From Gymnopus androsaceus JB14 (lineage: Eukaryota; Basidiomycota; Agaricomycetes; Agaricales; Omphalotaceae), in the NCBI GenBank assembly GCA_009733575.1, contig ML769385.1:857188-921187 (forward strand): a DNA stretch of 64,000 nucleotides, written 5' to 3'. The notes beneath the pieces are model-generated. The model was not told the DNA's origin. It ran no database searches and worked only from the letters and a program-made list of their open reading frames with translations. This document shows, piece after piece, positions 31,673-46,554 of this stretch (its first letter is position 1; every line of letters starts with the position of its first letter). Both the position numbers and the translations under genes were made by a program.

Positions 31673-32683
31673 ATGGGGGAATCGCTCCCAAAATATTTAG
31701 CAATGAAGATACACCCTCTAGTGGAATCCTCGTCCTGGAAAAACCTCATAGTAGTAGGTCGTCATGACCGACTTGGGTCGGTCATAGGTCGAGAGAAAAC
31801 TGACAAGCCGTTCAACTGGATGCGGCCAACCGCAAAACAAGTCGGGGATGATATATGCATCCAATGCTTTCCAGGAGAAGATCATGTCGAGCACTATGCT
31901 GCTCTTCTCGCTGCACATTTGCGCATTACTCAAGGAGCAGATCGAGCACGCGATGTCTTTTATCGTCCTGTCCCAGACGGAGAAACTATCCGTACCCTGA
32001 GGGAAGATACGAACCTTCTGAGGGTTCCGCAAACAGATATCGTGGTTACGGGGCTTGTCCATCGACTCGGAGATTTAACCGGAAACGCGAGGTTCGAAGG
32101 TGGTAATGAGGAAGAATTTGGTTGGGTGTTGAAGCAGTTTGGCGACCAGAAGGTTCTTTTCTTGGGTTGTCGCTTCAGTTTTTGGGGCTCGATATCGGGA
32201 GACCTCGTCCGTGTCTTGGCGCAGCATACTGGCGCACGGCGAGTGCTTTATTTTGGAAAACTCGGGACGACACAACCACACCTTCAGCCCAATCGTTGGT
32301 TGGCTTCCGGTTCGACCAGTACCATTCTAGGGCGCGAGGTTAAATGGCAGAATGTCCTTGAGCCCAGCCTGCGAGGTCCTGATATACCCATCATATTCGG
32401 GAAACACGAGACTCTCCCGAGTGTTCTATTTGAGACCAAGAACTGGCTCAGTCGCTCCACATCCTTTGGACACCAGTTTGTAGATCCTGAAGTTGGATGT
32501 ATGGCCTTGGCTGCAGTGCAATCCGGGATAGAGTTTGGATACATACACGCCATCTCTGACAATGTTGCTTCCAAATACGACGAGGATTTGTCGAACGAAC
32601 GTCAGAAAGGGGTGCTGAAGGGACGGGCGAACCTTTACGCGATTGTGAACAGAGTACTACACGCTCATTTGGACTCCCTTTGA
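31673..32683 (+). CDS. Nucleoside-phosphorylase-like protein, copy 3 (intact)
   Basis: One open frame of 336 codons from MGESLPKYLAMKIHPLVESS. Motifs resemble the phosphorylase/nucleosidase fold: KVLFLGCRFSFWGSISGDLV, RRVLYFGKLGT, and SFGHQFVDPEVGCMALAAVQ followed by FGYIHAISDNVASKYDEDLS, where PNP/MTA nucleosidase-type enzymes have a D-x-E...A..G..F...R.ISDN signature. It ends RVLHAHLDSL. An in-frame upstream extension (HITSVATPINARTAYQGVTV...) may be part of the protein, so the start is uncertain. Substrate unknown. Copies 1 and 2 are disabled, and only this copy has the natural 3' end next to the transcription factor gene, which suggests it is the original locus. Confidence 0.65.
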   Translation: MGESLPKYLAMKIHPLVESSSWKNLIVVGRHDRLGSVIGREKTDKPFNWMRPTAKQVGDDICIQCFPGEDHVEHYAALLAAHLRITQGADRARDVFYRPVPDGETIRTLREDTNLLRVPQTDIVVTGLVHRLGDLTGNARFEGGNEEEFGWVLKQFGDQKVLFLGCRFSFWGSISGDLVRVLAQHTGARRVLYFGKLGTTQPHLQPNRWLASGSTSTILGREVKWQNVLEPSLRGPDIPIIFGKHETLPSVLFETKNWLSRSTSFGHQFVDPEVGCMALAAVQSGIEFGYIHAISDNVASKYDEDLSNERQKGVLKGRANLYAIVNRVLHAHLDSL

Positions 32684-32881
32684 CTTACATTATATTATAC
32701 CTACTTTGAGTATCCAAAACAGAAGAGAAACTGAATTGGACTCGTTCAGTAATGTACATAGAGCATATACATTTTGGTACAGAGCTAAATAGAGACAACA
32801 TATGCACAGTCATGAAAAACATACTAGGATGATTGATACGATAACCTCCGAAAAAAGAAAGGAAAAAGAACAGCAGCATCA

Positions 32882-35823
32882 TCACGGACCATGACCCTGG
32901 GGATGAGGTATCTGATTAACCAGTGCTTCCCAGTAATAGCTCCAATCTTGATTCTCTGGCCCGTTGACTGCACCGCTAATTGCGCCATTAACTGCGCCAG
33001 TCATCTGTTGGGCAACAGACCCTGCGGCTGCCTGAGCCGTCCACCCAGATAAATCTGCTCCTCCCTGCCCACCCCACGCCAGGGCTGCATTCAAGCTCTC
33101 CAAAGGCGCATTGTTAACAGTGTTACACCAATGGTCCAATAGGACCTGCGCAGTGGAATCTTCATCGGCAGCAGGACTGTTTGAAGCCGCAGGAGAGTAA
33201 TCCGACGGATGTTGTAAACGATGATATGTGGGAGACGCCAGCATTCCCGTTGGTAAGTTATACGGGGGATTCATGGTCGTGTCGAGGTTGAACAAGGATG
33301 GGAATGGTGGTTTTGACGAACCAACAGCGGGCGGAGAACGATGAATATTTAGCAGCAACTGGGCGGCGTTGTCAGTCGTAACGGCGTTGACGTCCCCATT
33401 GATAGGTACATCTTGTTGCTTGCTTCGCTCCAGTGCTTTACTCTTTAGAAACTCTATAGTCTTGAGTTCCCTACGCGTGGTTTCGTCAATCTCCCGAAGG
33501 CCATCATGGTCTGATAAGAATGTATCGAGGATTGTATGCATGGCGTGTGCGTCTTCACCGTTGGGATAGATAACGAGGTATATCCCACTAATCATGGCAG
33601 TCTGGAATTCCCTGTACGCGTTCCCCAACGAAATTTGTACTTCCTCTGATACTGTTTCTCTGAACGCCTGGCGGACCTGGAAATCCTTGACGGCGGATTC
33701 GAAGCAGGCTGCTCGAGATCGCGCATAGCGATCTGAACTTAGGCGGCGGAGAATGTAGGGACGATGAAGACTGGACCTCACAAAAAGGACTTCAGTGATA
33801 AGAAGGAAGCGGTGAATAGGAATGAAAGTCTTTTCCTCGTCTAGGGAGGTGTCTGGATTGAGAGAATAATGAGGAGGCAGACTAGAGACATATCGGAGAA
33901 GTTCGTCATCTAGCGCACAAACTTCGGAATAATGGCTTGGAGTTCGGACTTTCTGGAAGTGGTGAACAATGCGTCCAATGATAGCTGCAAGCTGGTGGCG
34001 TAAAATGATACAAGTCATCCGGGTCGGTATTGACAGAGGTTGTGGGACTTGTCCGGGAGAATCATCATCAATGTTAGAAGGCGGTAACGTTGAGGTGTAG
34101 TCGTCCTGAATTGAGTGTGGTCTTCCAAGTGCGAGTGCGAACGCGCGATCAGCGTGATACAAGTACGACCTTGAGAAGAGTAAGTACTGCGTTCAGTGAT
34201 AAGCCACTTTTATATTTACCATATTCGACGCCGGTATTCGACGATAGCGGGCTCCATACCCATCGAAGCACCATCACGATGGAGGCCCAAGGCTTCAGCG
34301 GTACGAACTGCAGCACCCAACTGACTCCAGCATTCAGTGATACGACGGTCAAAGGTCAAGAAACGAGAACTCTGTTAAGCTGTGAGCCTCGAAATAGACG
34401 ACAATGGAAGCAGCTTCTTACGAGAAGACGTGTCAAGACGACATCTAGAGAGTCGGGTTGTATCGCAGCTGCAATTAAAAGGGAACGTCGCGCTGCACAG
34501 GGTTAGCGGGTACTGGACTAATAATAGCCGGGGACACTTACAAGACCAATAATATCGCAAAGAAGTTATTCTTCTCTGACGAGCATCGCCGGCAAGTTCT
34601 GCTGGAGCCAGTCTAACGGCTATCGCAAGAACGACGAAAAGAAGGGGGAGAAAGCGGACGTCATTGGGATCGGTAGCACTGAGACCTTGAGTTCCATGTG
34701 AACAGACTGCAGAATACGCTGTACGGAATTCCTGTTCAGAAATGGCATACCGAGTCCAGTTGCTAACAGCTTGGTTCAGACGGATGAGGCAAGAAGAAAG
34801 GAGCAAGAATCGTACAGAGATGTAAAGTAATAATTTATGAGCGCATCTGACGTCCTGAGGGGAGGTAGTTCTTGTAGAATTTCGGGAATTTTGTGAGGCG
34901 ATACCCCACACTCTTGGACCAGGGTCTTCAAGTTGTCTGCCGCGGAGGGTTCCAGAATAGGGACGACAGAATGGATGGGTTCATTATTTGAAGACTGGAA
35001 TCCGATTAAAGACAAGTATGACTTGAAACGAAAGGTCAGACGAACCACTTTCGGAGGCATGACGGCATTTTGCAGCTAAGCACCGTTCAAGAAACGCAAA
35101 GCAAAAGATGATTAGTTGCACACCTGCTCAAGCACTGTTCCGGGAGCAATGCTACCTGAAGCACTATTGCCATACCACTTCCCACTTTGAAAAGCTCCTC
35201 CACTAGCCTCTTGGTCCTCTTGAGAACGATCGTCCTCTGTTATTGACACGGAGCGTCGTCGGTCAGAGCCTGAGGAATCCAGGCCAGAAAATTGGGGCAA
35301 GGCCATTTCGATTATTTGCTCCAATCGAGCAACCCTAGAACTGAGATCCTGGTCTGATTTTCCAGGGGTGTACGCCTTGCATAGCTCCGGGACTTTACGC
35401 GCAACGCACTGCAGGATATTTGTAAGAATAGCTGGACGAAAAGACCATGTTTCTGAAACATACATGAGAGCACGGCACCTGTCGGTCACACTGGACTTTC
35501 CCATATTAGATACAGAAGTCTCTCAAAAGTGAGCAAACCTTTTGCTTTCGACGATGACATTCCCCGCATGAAAAACTGAGGAATATAATTAATTGTCCCG
35601 TACAATAATTGGAAGAAACTAACCTGACCCGGGTCCTCTGCTTCTTGCCCGAGCCGTTAACTTCATCGTCGTCCAATTTCTTTCTCTTTGCTGACGATGC
35701 AGGTAATGAGGGAGCCGGATATTGGCTCGGAGATTTGACCATCGGAGCTCTCGACATTGTCGTTTCTGACAAGCGTTGAATAACTCGGTCCGGTTCGAGA
35801 GTATGAGGAAGCGCCGCACACAT
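32882..35823 (-). CDS. Zn2Cys6 transcription factor with a fungal-specific TF domain
   Basis: Nuclear DNA-binding regulator; target genes unknown. The N-terminal basic region AKRKKLDDDEVNGSGKKQRT leads into SCGECHRRKQKCDRQVPCSH and CVARKVPELC across two introns: the six-Cys binuclear zinc cluster (C-x2-C-x6-C-x5-C-x2-C-x8-C). A coil-like linker follows (SRVARLEQIIEMAL). The middle homology domain (PF04082 type) includes NDVRFLPLLFVVLAIAVRLA, RRITSLRYYW, and MYHADRAFALALGRPHSIQD with DYTSTLPPSNIDDD. The last exon is 34162-32882. I used the first ATG (35823); MSRAPMVKSP at 35757 is an alternative start. It is divergent from MED17 with about 175 bp between starts. Confidence 0.85.
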
Positions 35824-35998
35824 TGCTAATTTGGGTGAGCGCTTATAGATATGCAGCGTATCGATTATTATTATTATTTCTAGTGATTTTGTACAGACAG
35901 AATAGATATCCCCAAAGCTAAGTACAGAGAAAAATAAACTGACTCAGTGGTGGCCTGGGTGACTCGGAGTCCTGATCCCGATAATCAAAGCGCTTGTC

Positions 35999-38264
35999 AT
36001 GCAACTCCCATGGAAACAAGTCAAGTTATCCCTCGAACCGCCTTATAAAAATGACCAAGGAGAACCCATCCCAACTCTTTCCGATATAACCCCAGATGGC
36101 GTCTTACATTACGAACCGTAAGCCTACTGTTTCTTCGCATTTCTTTTAACCAATCCCTGTCAGCAAGGAAACCCCGTCTGAAGTGCTCGGTCGAAATCTC
36201 CAAAGAATCCTCGAGGAACGCGGCCAGGACTTTTTTGAACGACTCAAAGATGGCTCTATCGAATCCGGTGTCTTGCCATCCGTGAATGAAGAACAAGAGG
36301 AGGAAGCCAAAGATGTCGCGTCGGACGATGAAGATGAAGACTCTGGTCACACAATGACCAAAGACGAGCTCTATAAATTGAAAATGGAGGTTATGCCTCA
36401 ATTATAGTAAGTCTTTACCGTATGTATCCAACGCAACTCATCACAGAGCTATAATAGCATTGCATTGGGAGAAATGACGCTCGCAAGAGACCTGTTATCC
36501 TCTATCCTAGCCTCTTCAAATGCCCCTTCCACTTTACCCTCCATCCTGCACTCCATTGTTCCCGAGCCATCTCAACCGGAATCCCTTCCTACACTGTCTG
36601 CAACATCAGTCACAAAACCACCTTCTATCGTTTCTGTCCAAGCTTTTGACGCGCAGCTAGCTATCGGAGGGAAAGACGAGGCACTCCGCAAGGCTGCTGG
36701 ACTTTTCAAGTCGGCCGCGACCAGGATGGAGCGAGGGAGGGTACATAACGAAAAATACTGGGTCAACGCGCTCAAAATACGACGCGGCAACTGGGGACTC
36801 GTTCCAGCTCCACTTCCGTTTGGTTCTGCAACCGGAAAAGGTGCAGATAAAACTTCGAAAGACTTTGTGATCTCCTATGGGTTGGAAGAATGTTGGTGTT
36901 TCTATTATCGATGTATTCATTCGCTGATTCTGCCGATCCTAGCACCCGCAATATTTCGAAGAAGAGCTATCGCTCGCATGGCCTCTGGCGGCTCGGAGAA
37001 CGAATCCTTGGTATTCCCTCATCGCGCCAATGTCCGCCTGCGCGTCTCCATTGGCACTTCTGATGGTTCCGGAACATTGTCTATTCTCATAGCGCTTTAA
37101 ACGTATCACCCGCGGATCATGAGCCCTCTCTTGAAGAAGCTTTTGAAAACCGCCCAACGCGAGGCCATCGAACAAGAGATCTTTTCAGTTCTTGTTCATG
37201 AAGCAGGGACTTTTCCTACCGCTTCCGCTCGAGTCTCGGAAAGGCTTGTTCTCATTGATGTTAGTCAAGGCATGGAACTCAAGTTTGAGCTTGGTAGGCG
37301 ATAACAGTATACGTATTTTGATACAAGCATTGATATTTCCTGTCCTAGATTGACGCAGACATCTTCTCATTGGGTGTATCTACTACACAAAATGCCATAA
37401 ACCAAGCAAAATCCGACTTTATATATCACTACCTCCTCACCCTTCTTCTACGACGCCATGCACATATCAAAGCTCGACGACTTAGAACCAATATTTCTTC
37501 ATATTCAAATCCCTCCATTCTGGATCCAAACTTGCCGATACTACAGCCCATCATTGATCAGTTGCAGTACCAGATGTTCTGTGAACGAATACATTCGCAG
37601 CTAGATATCGTTAGAGTCGCGTTGACTGCTACCGGGATACCTTCAATGCTTCGGTTCAACCCAGTTGGGGAGATCGGTAATGACCTGATCAAGATTCCTG
37701 TGGACAATGAAGTGCGCGCGTTGGGTGGTGAATGTACTCTTAGAATCGACAATCGGTCAGTAGCAGTCTTCTGAAACGGGTTTAATTCCTGATCGTTTCT
37801 TTTATACAGCCATAATCTGCGGTTGACCATGCTTTCACCCTCTTCTCTGACGGCTCATCTTTCGCAAGCGACGATAACTATATCATCCTTGCCACAACTA
37901 TGCGAGCTGCTATCTGATGAGGTCGAGCGATTCTTCTTGGAGCGAATATGTGAAGTGGGCCGTCGAATATGCAATGACCTCGGTGGAATCTGGTTTGTAG
38001 ACTTGAACCGATGTGTTGGTCGATGGGAGGGTTGTGTCTTGTATGTTTTTTTTTGCCAGTCTCCATGATACTTCCCCCTCTTACCGTGCCCACAGAAACT
38101 TTCGAATAACGTTTGGCAACAACTTCAATGTGATATGTATAGCGACCCGATTGACTCGTAATAACCCAAAGCTCCCCATCGTTGAAAAATACGATGCTTC
38201 AGAAACCAACAAGGGCTTGATTGATTGGGTTCAAAATGTACTTGGTAATGCCTTGACCGAATAA
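35999..38264 (+). CDS. MED17: Mediator complex subunit 17 (head module)
   Basis: MED17/SRB4 is the central head-module subunit that links Mediator to RNA polymerase II. Exon 1 (35999-36117) reads MQLPWKQVKLSLEPPYKND. Exon 2 (36164-36406) contains LGRNLQRILEERGQDFFERL and an acidic stretch. Exon 3 (from 36449) contains YYNSIALGEMTLARDLLSSI, ALRKAAGLFKSAATRMERG, YWVNALKIRRGNWGLVPAPL and PFGSATGKGADKTSKDF, all strongly typical of fungal MED17. Later pieces: FRRRAIARMASGG, QREAIEQEIFSVLVHEAG, SARVSERLVLIDVSQG, ERIHSQLDIVRVALTATGIP and NFRITFGNNFNVICIATRL, with the stop at 38264. Length about 640 residues, normal for the family. Confidence 0.87.
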
Positions 38265-38372
38265 TAAACATACTCTTAATCGCGATGAATTGCAAATCAT
38301 AGAGTGCATGTGCATGCATGGAGAGTACATGAGAGCGTATACATAACATAACCCAACCTAACCAGCAACCAA

Positions 38373-39476
38373 CTAGTCCTCGGCAGCACCAGCATGGAAC
38401 TCTGCGATCCGGGCGGCAATTTTCTCTTTGCGTTGAGCATGGGTAAGTCTGGGGGTAGAGAATTTTTTTCCCTCGCCTTCCAGTCTTTGGTTTTGTCGGT
38501 GGGCTTGAACACTGGGTCCTCACGGATGGCGGCGTATGCGTTGGTGTAGATCTCCTCGAGATCTTCGGAACCAACACCGTCAGCGAGGTAAGGTTGAGAA
38601 CTGCTTCTTGAAACTGGGGGAATATTAGATCAAGAACACAGAGAGTAGGAAGAATTCAACTTGCCGTTCGTCATCTTCCTCCTCCAGCGACTCCATATAC
38701 TCTGCGATATGTCCGCCAAAGATGTACTTTTTCAACACCTCAGCATCAAGCTCCTTGGACTCTGGGTCGTATCCAGGGAAACGCTTCTCAGGAGTGAGGC
38801 ACATAGATACCACCATCTGATGCACCCTTCATCGCTGCAAACACACGCGAAGCCGGTCGAAGTGCGTTTGAGACCGACATCAAGGAAAGCCTTGAACGGC
38901 CGTGGAGCATCTTCCTCGTCGAGCGCCTCGGTTACTGTGAACTGACCCTCTGGCTCGGCAACACCCTCGTACTTGTCAGCAAGACCAAGCTTGGTCAATG
39001 CACGGCGTGCGCATAAGAGACCAGTAGCGTAGGCTAATAAAATTAACTGATGCGATTCTGTACAAGATTCGATTGAAGCTTGACGTACAAGCAGTCCAGT
39101 TGGTGAGACCGTGGTTGATGCCGTATCGTGGAAGCTCTTTCGAGTGTGCGGCGGCAAGAATAAAGTCACCCTGTAAACGGGCGTATGCGATCTGGACAAT
39201 GATGTCCTTGTTGCTGAATCGCACAACAAGGCGGTATTTGGGTGCGTTGCTGCACAGAAATAAGAAAATGAAGATCGATATTTGCGTTCCACGTACTACT
39301 TGTTCTTGGCCTGGGTGGTCAGTCTTTTCCGGGCATAGTCTACAAAAAAATTAGCAATGGTCGTAGCGACTCGCACACACAACTCACAATCGGTCTTTCC
39401 CTCTCTCCTTCTACGGTACTTGACCTGGAAACGGGAGAAGTAGGCGTCGGACTTGACCTTTTTGACGAACGGCATC
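38373..39476 (-). CDS. RPL5: 60S ribosomal protein uL18 (RPL5), one homopolymer frameshift
   Basis: uL18 binds 5S rRNA in the large cytosolic subunit. From ATG at 39476: [125 protein letters not shown] and [16 protein letters not shown], in exons split by short introns. The last exon reads [17 protein letters not shown], then needs [20 protein letters not shown] in another frame, to stop at 38373. The switch falls at a run of seven A (minus strand; T7 at 38463-38469); eight would restore the frame. Because the gene is essential, sequence error is the likeliest cause. Divergent from MEF1 (286 bp apart). Confidence 0.9.
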
Positions 39477-39762
39477 TAAAGTAGAGTCAGTCATCCAAAT
39501 TCAAAGTCTCGAATCCAACGAGTAAAGAAAAAATTGGGTCAAATTCGACGTGGAGCAGCATGATAGCGTTCCGAAGTGACGATTGCTAGGCGTAGAAAGG
39601 GAGAGGGCTGCATACTGACCTTGATCTTGAGGAAATGGGTTGATAGAAGCTTCGAAGACGAGAAAAAATCACAGCTGCTCCGGAGCGCTCGCGGCCCGAA
39701 TCCCGATCAAATACACAAATTTCAAGTCCTTGAAGTCTCCGAGTCTCTCCACAACGGCCTGA

Positions 39763-42640
<2,878 letters not shown>

Positions 42641-42773
42641 ACGAAAAGTAGACTTATTTATGAATTATCATCTAGACTAATAAACCACTCAACTTGCTCA
42701 TAATGTCATTTCTTTGGGGGTCGCGCAACGTCGTACAAAGAAATTAATAAGAATAACATCCAGGATGATACAA

Positions 42774-44049
42774 TTAGCTGTTCATATCGCTAACACATTC
42801 CCAAACACCCTTCAAATTCTCCTTCCACAGAGTAACTTTACCGTCCCCACAACTCACCGCAAGCAAGTTACCAGCGAGACTCCAAGAGACCCTCCAGACA
42901 ACGTCCGGGAATTTACCGGAAGTTCCTGAAGCCGCACCAGGCGCAGGGGAAGCAACAGCAGAGGCTGGATCGAGCGCAGCCTTCACCCAAGGCGAAGTTG
43001 CAGTATCCTTCGTCCAAATCAAGACCGACTTGTCTTGGGACGCCGTAGCGATGTAGCTCTTGGGAAGACCGATATTCGGAGCCCACGCAACGTCTCTAAC
43101 CCAGTCAGCATGTCCTTCCAACGTCTCTTCTTCTACCCAAGACTGCGAGTCTTCACGGTATGCCCAGATTTTGACGAGGTTGTCGCAGCCAGCGCTGGCG
43201 AAGCGCTTGACGGATTGTGTTTGAGTTTGTTGGCCTGGAATGGATTGTTGTTGGGGAGTAATGAGAGAGCCGGGCAGGACGGCTGGAGCCCAGGAGACGG
43301 CGTTGCATCCGATGGCGTGTCCGTTGAAGATATCGGCGACCCAGCTGCCATCATCTGTATAGATGGGGTTAGAGCAGGTAGTAACAAAAGAAATGTGAAC
43401 GCGCCTTTGAAAGTAAGGACGGAAATCTTCCCGTCGGAAGACGCGCATGCCAGCATGGCTCCTAGCTCGTGAGGAGCCCATGAAACAGAGTTGACTATGC
43501 ACTCATTAGTATGCAAAACTATAGAAGATATGATACCGACATACCAGAGGCAGTATGCAGCGTATGTTCACCAACCTTGGACCAACCACCAGTCGAACCT
43601 TGGCCCTGCTCTTTCCAAATCAAAACCTTTCCGTCGTATGAACACGATGCCAATATATGGCCGAATTTTGGATGGGCCCAGGCGACTTGCCAGACAGGAC
43701 CTGTGTGTCTAGGTACAAACATCAATTTTGGGACATGAATTAGCCAGGAAATACGCACCCTTTCAACGTCTGTCCACCAGAAGTTTTCGAAGCGTCTCCC
43801 TCGACAACATCAAAGACCTTTACAGTCCTATCAGGAGGAACAAGTAGCGAGTCGTTTTCCGTAATAGTCTAGCTGCGCATCATGCTGGTAGAAACAAGAT
43901 TAGAAGCTGAATATGTTGTTTTGGAGAGAATGACTGTACAATCATATCTTCATGAGCGGTTTCAATAGGCACAGAGTCGGACACCGTTGCTGCAGGCTGT
44001 AAATTGCTGGTAAGCGTGGAACATGGCACCAGATATCATACTGTACCAT
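42774..44049 (-). CDS. SEC13: SEC13 WD40 protein (COPII coat and nuclear pore), one frameshift
   Basis: A WD40 six-blade protein shared by the COPII outer coat and the Nup84 complex. The likely start is ATG at 44049, spliced after three bases to [18 protein letters not shown], then [140 protein letters not shown] and [20 protein letters not shown], with the stop at 42774. At about 43833-43837 one extra base (TTCCTCCTGAT for TTCCTCTGAT on the coding strand) breaks CSS-DRT. In an essential gene this points to sequence error. Confidence 0.9.
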
Positions 44050-44204
44050 CGCGTTTGAATTAGTTGAAGAAAAGAAGATGGACGTCCAGTCCTTCTAACG
44101 TGTCGATGTGACAGCACTTGTCACGCTCCGGTCCGCGATAGTCACGTCAGTTCTTGAAAGCTTAATTCAATGCGAGAAGCGAGAAGACTCGTGTAGGCCT
44201 AGAC

Positions 44205-45212
44205 ATGGATAATGTTTCCCATCACTGGAACGTAGACTTTCTCCGCCATGACCCCACAGTTTCCTCAAAGAAACGTGTGCTTATCATTTTGAATCAGCCC
44301 TTTTCTTTCTCACTCTTCCAACGCCTCTGGGATTCAACTTGCTGGCATTGCTGCGCCGATGGAGGTGCTAATCGATTGCTGGATGTCCTAATGCAGCAAG
44401 ATGAGAATTTGGCTAGCTCGTAGGAGGCTTATTTTCTACTTATTTCCTCCCTAAAAAGTCTCTAGTTACCTCCCAGACTTGATTAAAGGAGATCTCGACT
44501 CTTTACGCGCAGATGTACACGAATACTACGCTGCGAAAGTTTGTTACCCTAATCAAAATGTACCGATATGTTTTCATATATAATGCTTTAGGGTGTTCCA
44601 GTGGTGAAAGATCAAGACCAATACTCGACCGACCTCATGAAGTGCGTTTCTGCCGTTACAGAAAAGGAAGAAAACGAAGGAGCAGAAGTACGTCGGTCAC
44701 ATTTACACCCAGATTCTATCCTTATTTTCCACAGCAATACGAGATTGTCATTCTGGGAGGTCTGGCAGGTCGACTGGACCAAACCATTCACACTCTTTCC
44801 TATCTTCACAAGTTGCGCAAGGTCAGAGATCGTGTTTATGCTGTTACGGATGATAATCTAGGCTGGGTTCTTGATAGTGTGAGACCTATCCAAGTTCAAC
44901 TTGGCGTCATACTCACTGTATGCTAGGGAGAACACCATATCGAAATAGACCATACAATTCTCGGATTGACTTGTGGACTTTTACCGGTAGGTATCGATTG
45001 TACCATTCTATCCACTTCAGGGTTACAATGGAACCTGAGTAAGCTCTAGTATTTATTCACTACATTCTAGCACTAATAGTAATGCAGCCGACCATCCCTC
45101 TTCCTTCGATGGAACTGTTTCGACCTCCAATCATCTAGTTCCAGGAAATAATGTTTGGATAAAGACGTCGAAACCCATATGGTGGACTGTAGAACTTAGA
45201 AAGACCGATTGA
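44205..45212 (+). CDS. THI80: Thiamine pyrophosphokinase
   Basis: Transfers pyrophosphate from ATP to thiamine to make ThDP, in the cytosol. Exon 1 reads KKRVLIILNQPFSFSLFQRL and CCADGGANRLLDVL (ADGGANRL motif). After an intron come YLPDLIKGDLDSLRADVHEY (GDLDS motif), GVPVVKDQDQYSTDLMKCV (D-Q-x-S/T-D), VILGGLAGRLDQTIHTLSYL (GGxxGRxDH/Q-like), VYAVTDDNLGWVLDS, GEHHIEIDHTILGLTCGLLP and TILSTSGLQWNL, then SNHLVPGNNVWIKTSKPIWW and VELRKTD-stop at 45212. The order and length (about 260 residues) fit the two-domain enzyme. Confidence 0.88.
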
Positions 45213-45268
45213 CATCAAGTATATGTAATTCCACAGCCTATAGAAGAATCGTTACAGGAGCTGCCCAT

Positions 45269-46232
45269 CTAACAGTACAAGCCGCTTGAAACCAAGAACC
45301 AAGCCAAAATAGTCCATGCACCGAACGCCTGCATCTTCAGGAAGTTTGCACTATTCTTATTCCCTGAGTGACTGGCCGACGATTGAAAAGCTAATGCAGA
45401 GGTCGTTGTAGTCGATTGGGTAGTTTGCGTTGAAGGGACACTGAGCGTTGGTGTTGCGACTCGCGTAGTGGTTATGGGAGTTTTGAACATCGTGCGCATT
45501 CTAGTTGATGAACTGCTAGAAGTTTGGCTTGAAGGAGACGTAGTTGTGGTCGATCCGGAGTTGGAGGCCAATGTTCCTACTCCCCAAGGAATAGCACCGC
45601 CATTGGGTTGGGTCGAGTTTGCCGGCGGAGTGGACTGTCCTGAAGGCGAGGCGATCTAGAAAATTATCAAGTCAGACGCGTAACTAGAAGGAAAACAGAT
45701 ATCCAAGTACAGTGAAACGCGTCGTCCATGTTGAATTAGCCGTATCATCGCCATTCGTAAACTGCGGGGATTGATGAGTACAGGTCTACAAGATGAAACG
45801 CCGCATATACGGACCTGAAAGAAGTATATGGCAGAGTAGGGCGTGACCTTTGGAGCGGTCCACTTGTAGGGAGAAAGGGAAGCGTCCGACCCATCCAAAC
45901 CACTCGCTACCGTGGTCACGGGCACCATCTGGTAGTTGTTTCCACTCATGAGGGCTGAAACAGAAGAAGAATAAGTACAAAGCATACGCAAAGCTCGAAA
46001 TACGAACTGATAGTGAGATTTGTCCAGCTGGGATCTGAAACCCACTCAATCACGCAAGGCGAGCCAGCGTTGACGGTATAATTAGGACCTGCGATGAAGA
46101 ATGAATCAGTTTTACGCGGCGAGATAGAAGATAAAATCGCCAACCCGGAGCAGTTGGGGTGAAGGTACCAGCTACGATCTCGGAGAGAAAGGCGAGGAGA
46201 AGAACTTGAATAGGAAAAGATTTCATTATCAC
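45269..46232 (-). CDS. Secreted Kre9/Knh1-like Ser/Thr-rich, probably GPI-anchored protein
   Basis: The start MIMKSFPIQVLLLAFLSEIV is a signal peptide (cleavage probably after VAG). The first domain reads PNYTVNAGSPCVIEWVSD and SWTNLTIS, then LMSGNNYQMVPVTTVASGLD, SPYKWTAPKVTPYSAIYFFQ and TNGDDTANSTWTTRF, with the W-xxx-N-xT and PxVxxxxxYxFxF pattern of Kre9/Knh1 N-terminal domains (PF10342 type). Then comes a long Ser/Thr/Pro region and a hydrophobic C-terminus (FGAWTILAWFLVSSGLYC), as for a GPI attachment signal. Kre9/Knh1 proteins are linked to beta-1,6-glucan and the wall; the function of this one is inferred only. The start could be the Met at 46226. Confidence 0.72.
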
Positions 46233-46554
46233 CAGGATGTATGAATAGCAATGTATCGACCAGCGATGAAGGTTAAGCGCAAGAGAGCTAAATAGAAAGG
46301 CGCGCGCATGTAGCGTTTATAAAGCTAGGCCGGCCGGAGGCGCCCTGAAGTTTGAACGCTGAATTCGCGCACCCTTGAGGCGTAGATTATTGGTATTAAG
46401 GACATTGATCAAGTTGAAACATCCCGGATTGAGCAAGTTAGCTGTGGCTAAGTTACAAGTATGGGATCTCCGGGCGATTGAATTCATCACTCAGTCACAG
46501 TGCACGCGCCTGCGTATCAAACTCTTTCCTTAACAGTCATCTACAGCGCGCAGT

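Noticed and set aside
39073..39354. Plus-strand ORFs across RPL5 (also 38661-38945 and 39576-39857)
   Set aside because: They are antisense or frame shadows of RPL5 and MEF1 with no motif of their own.
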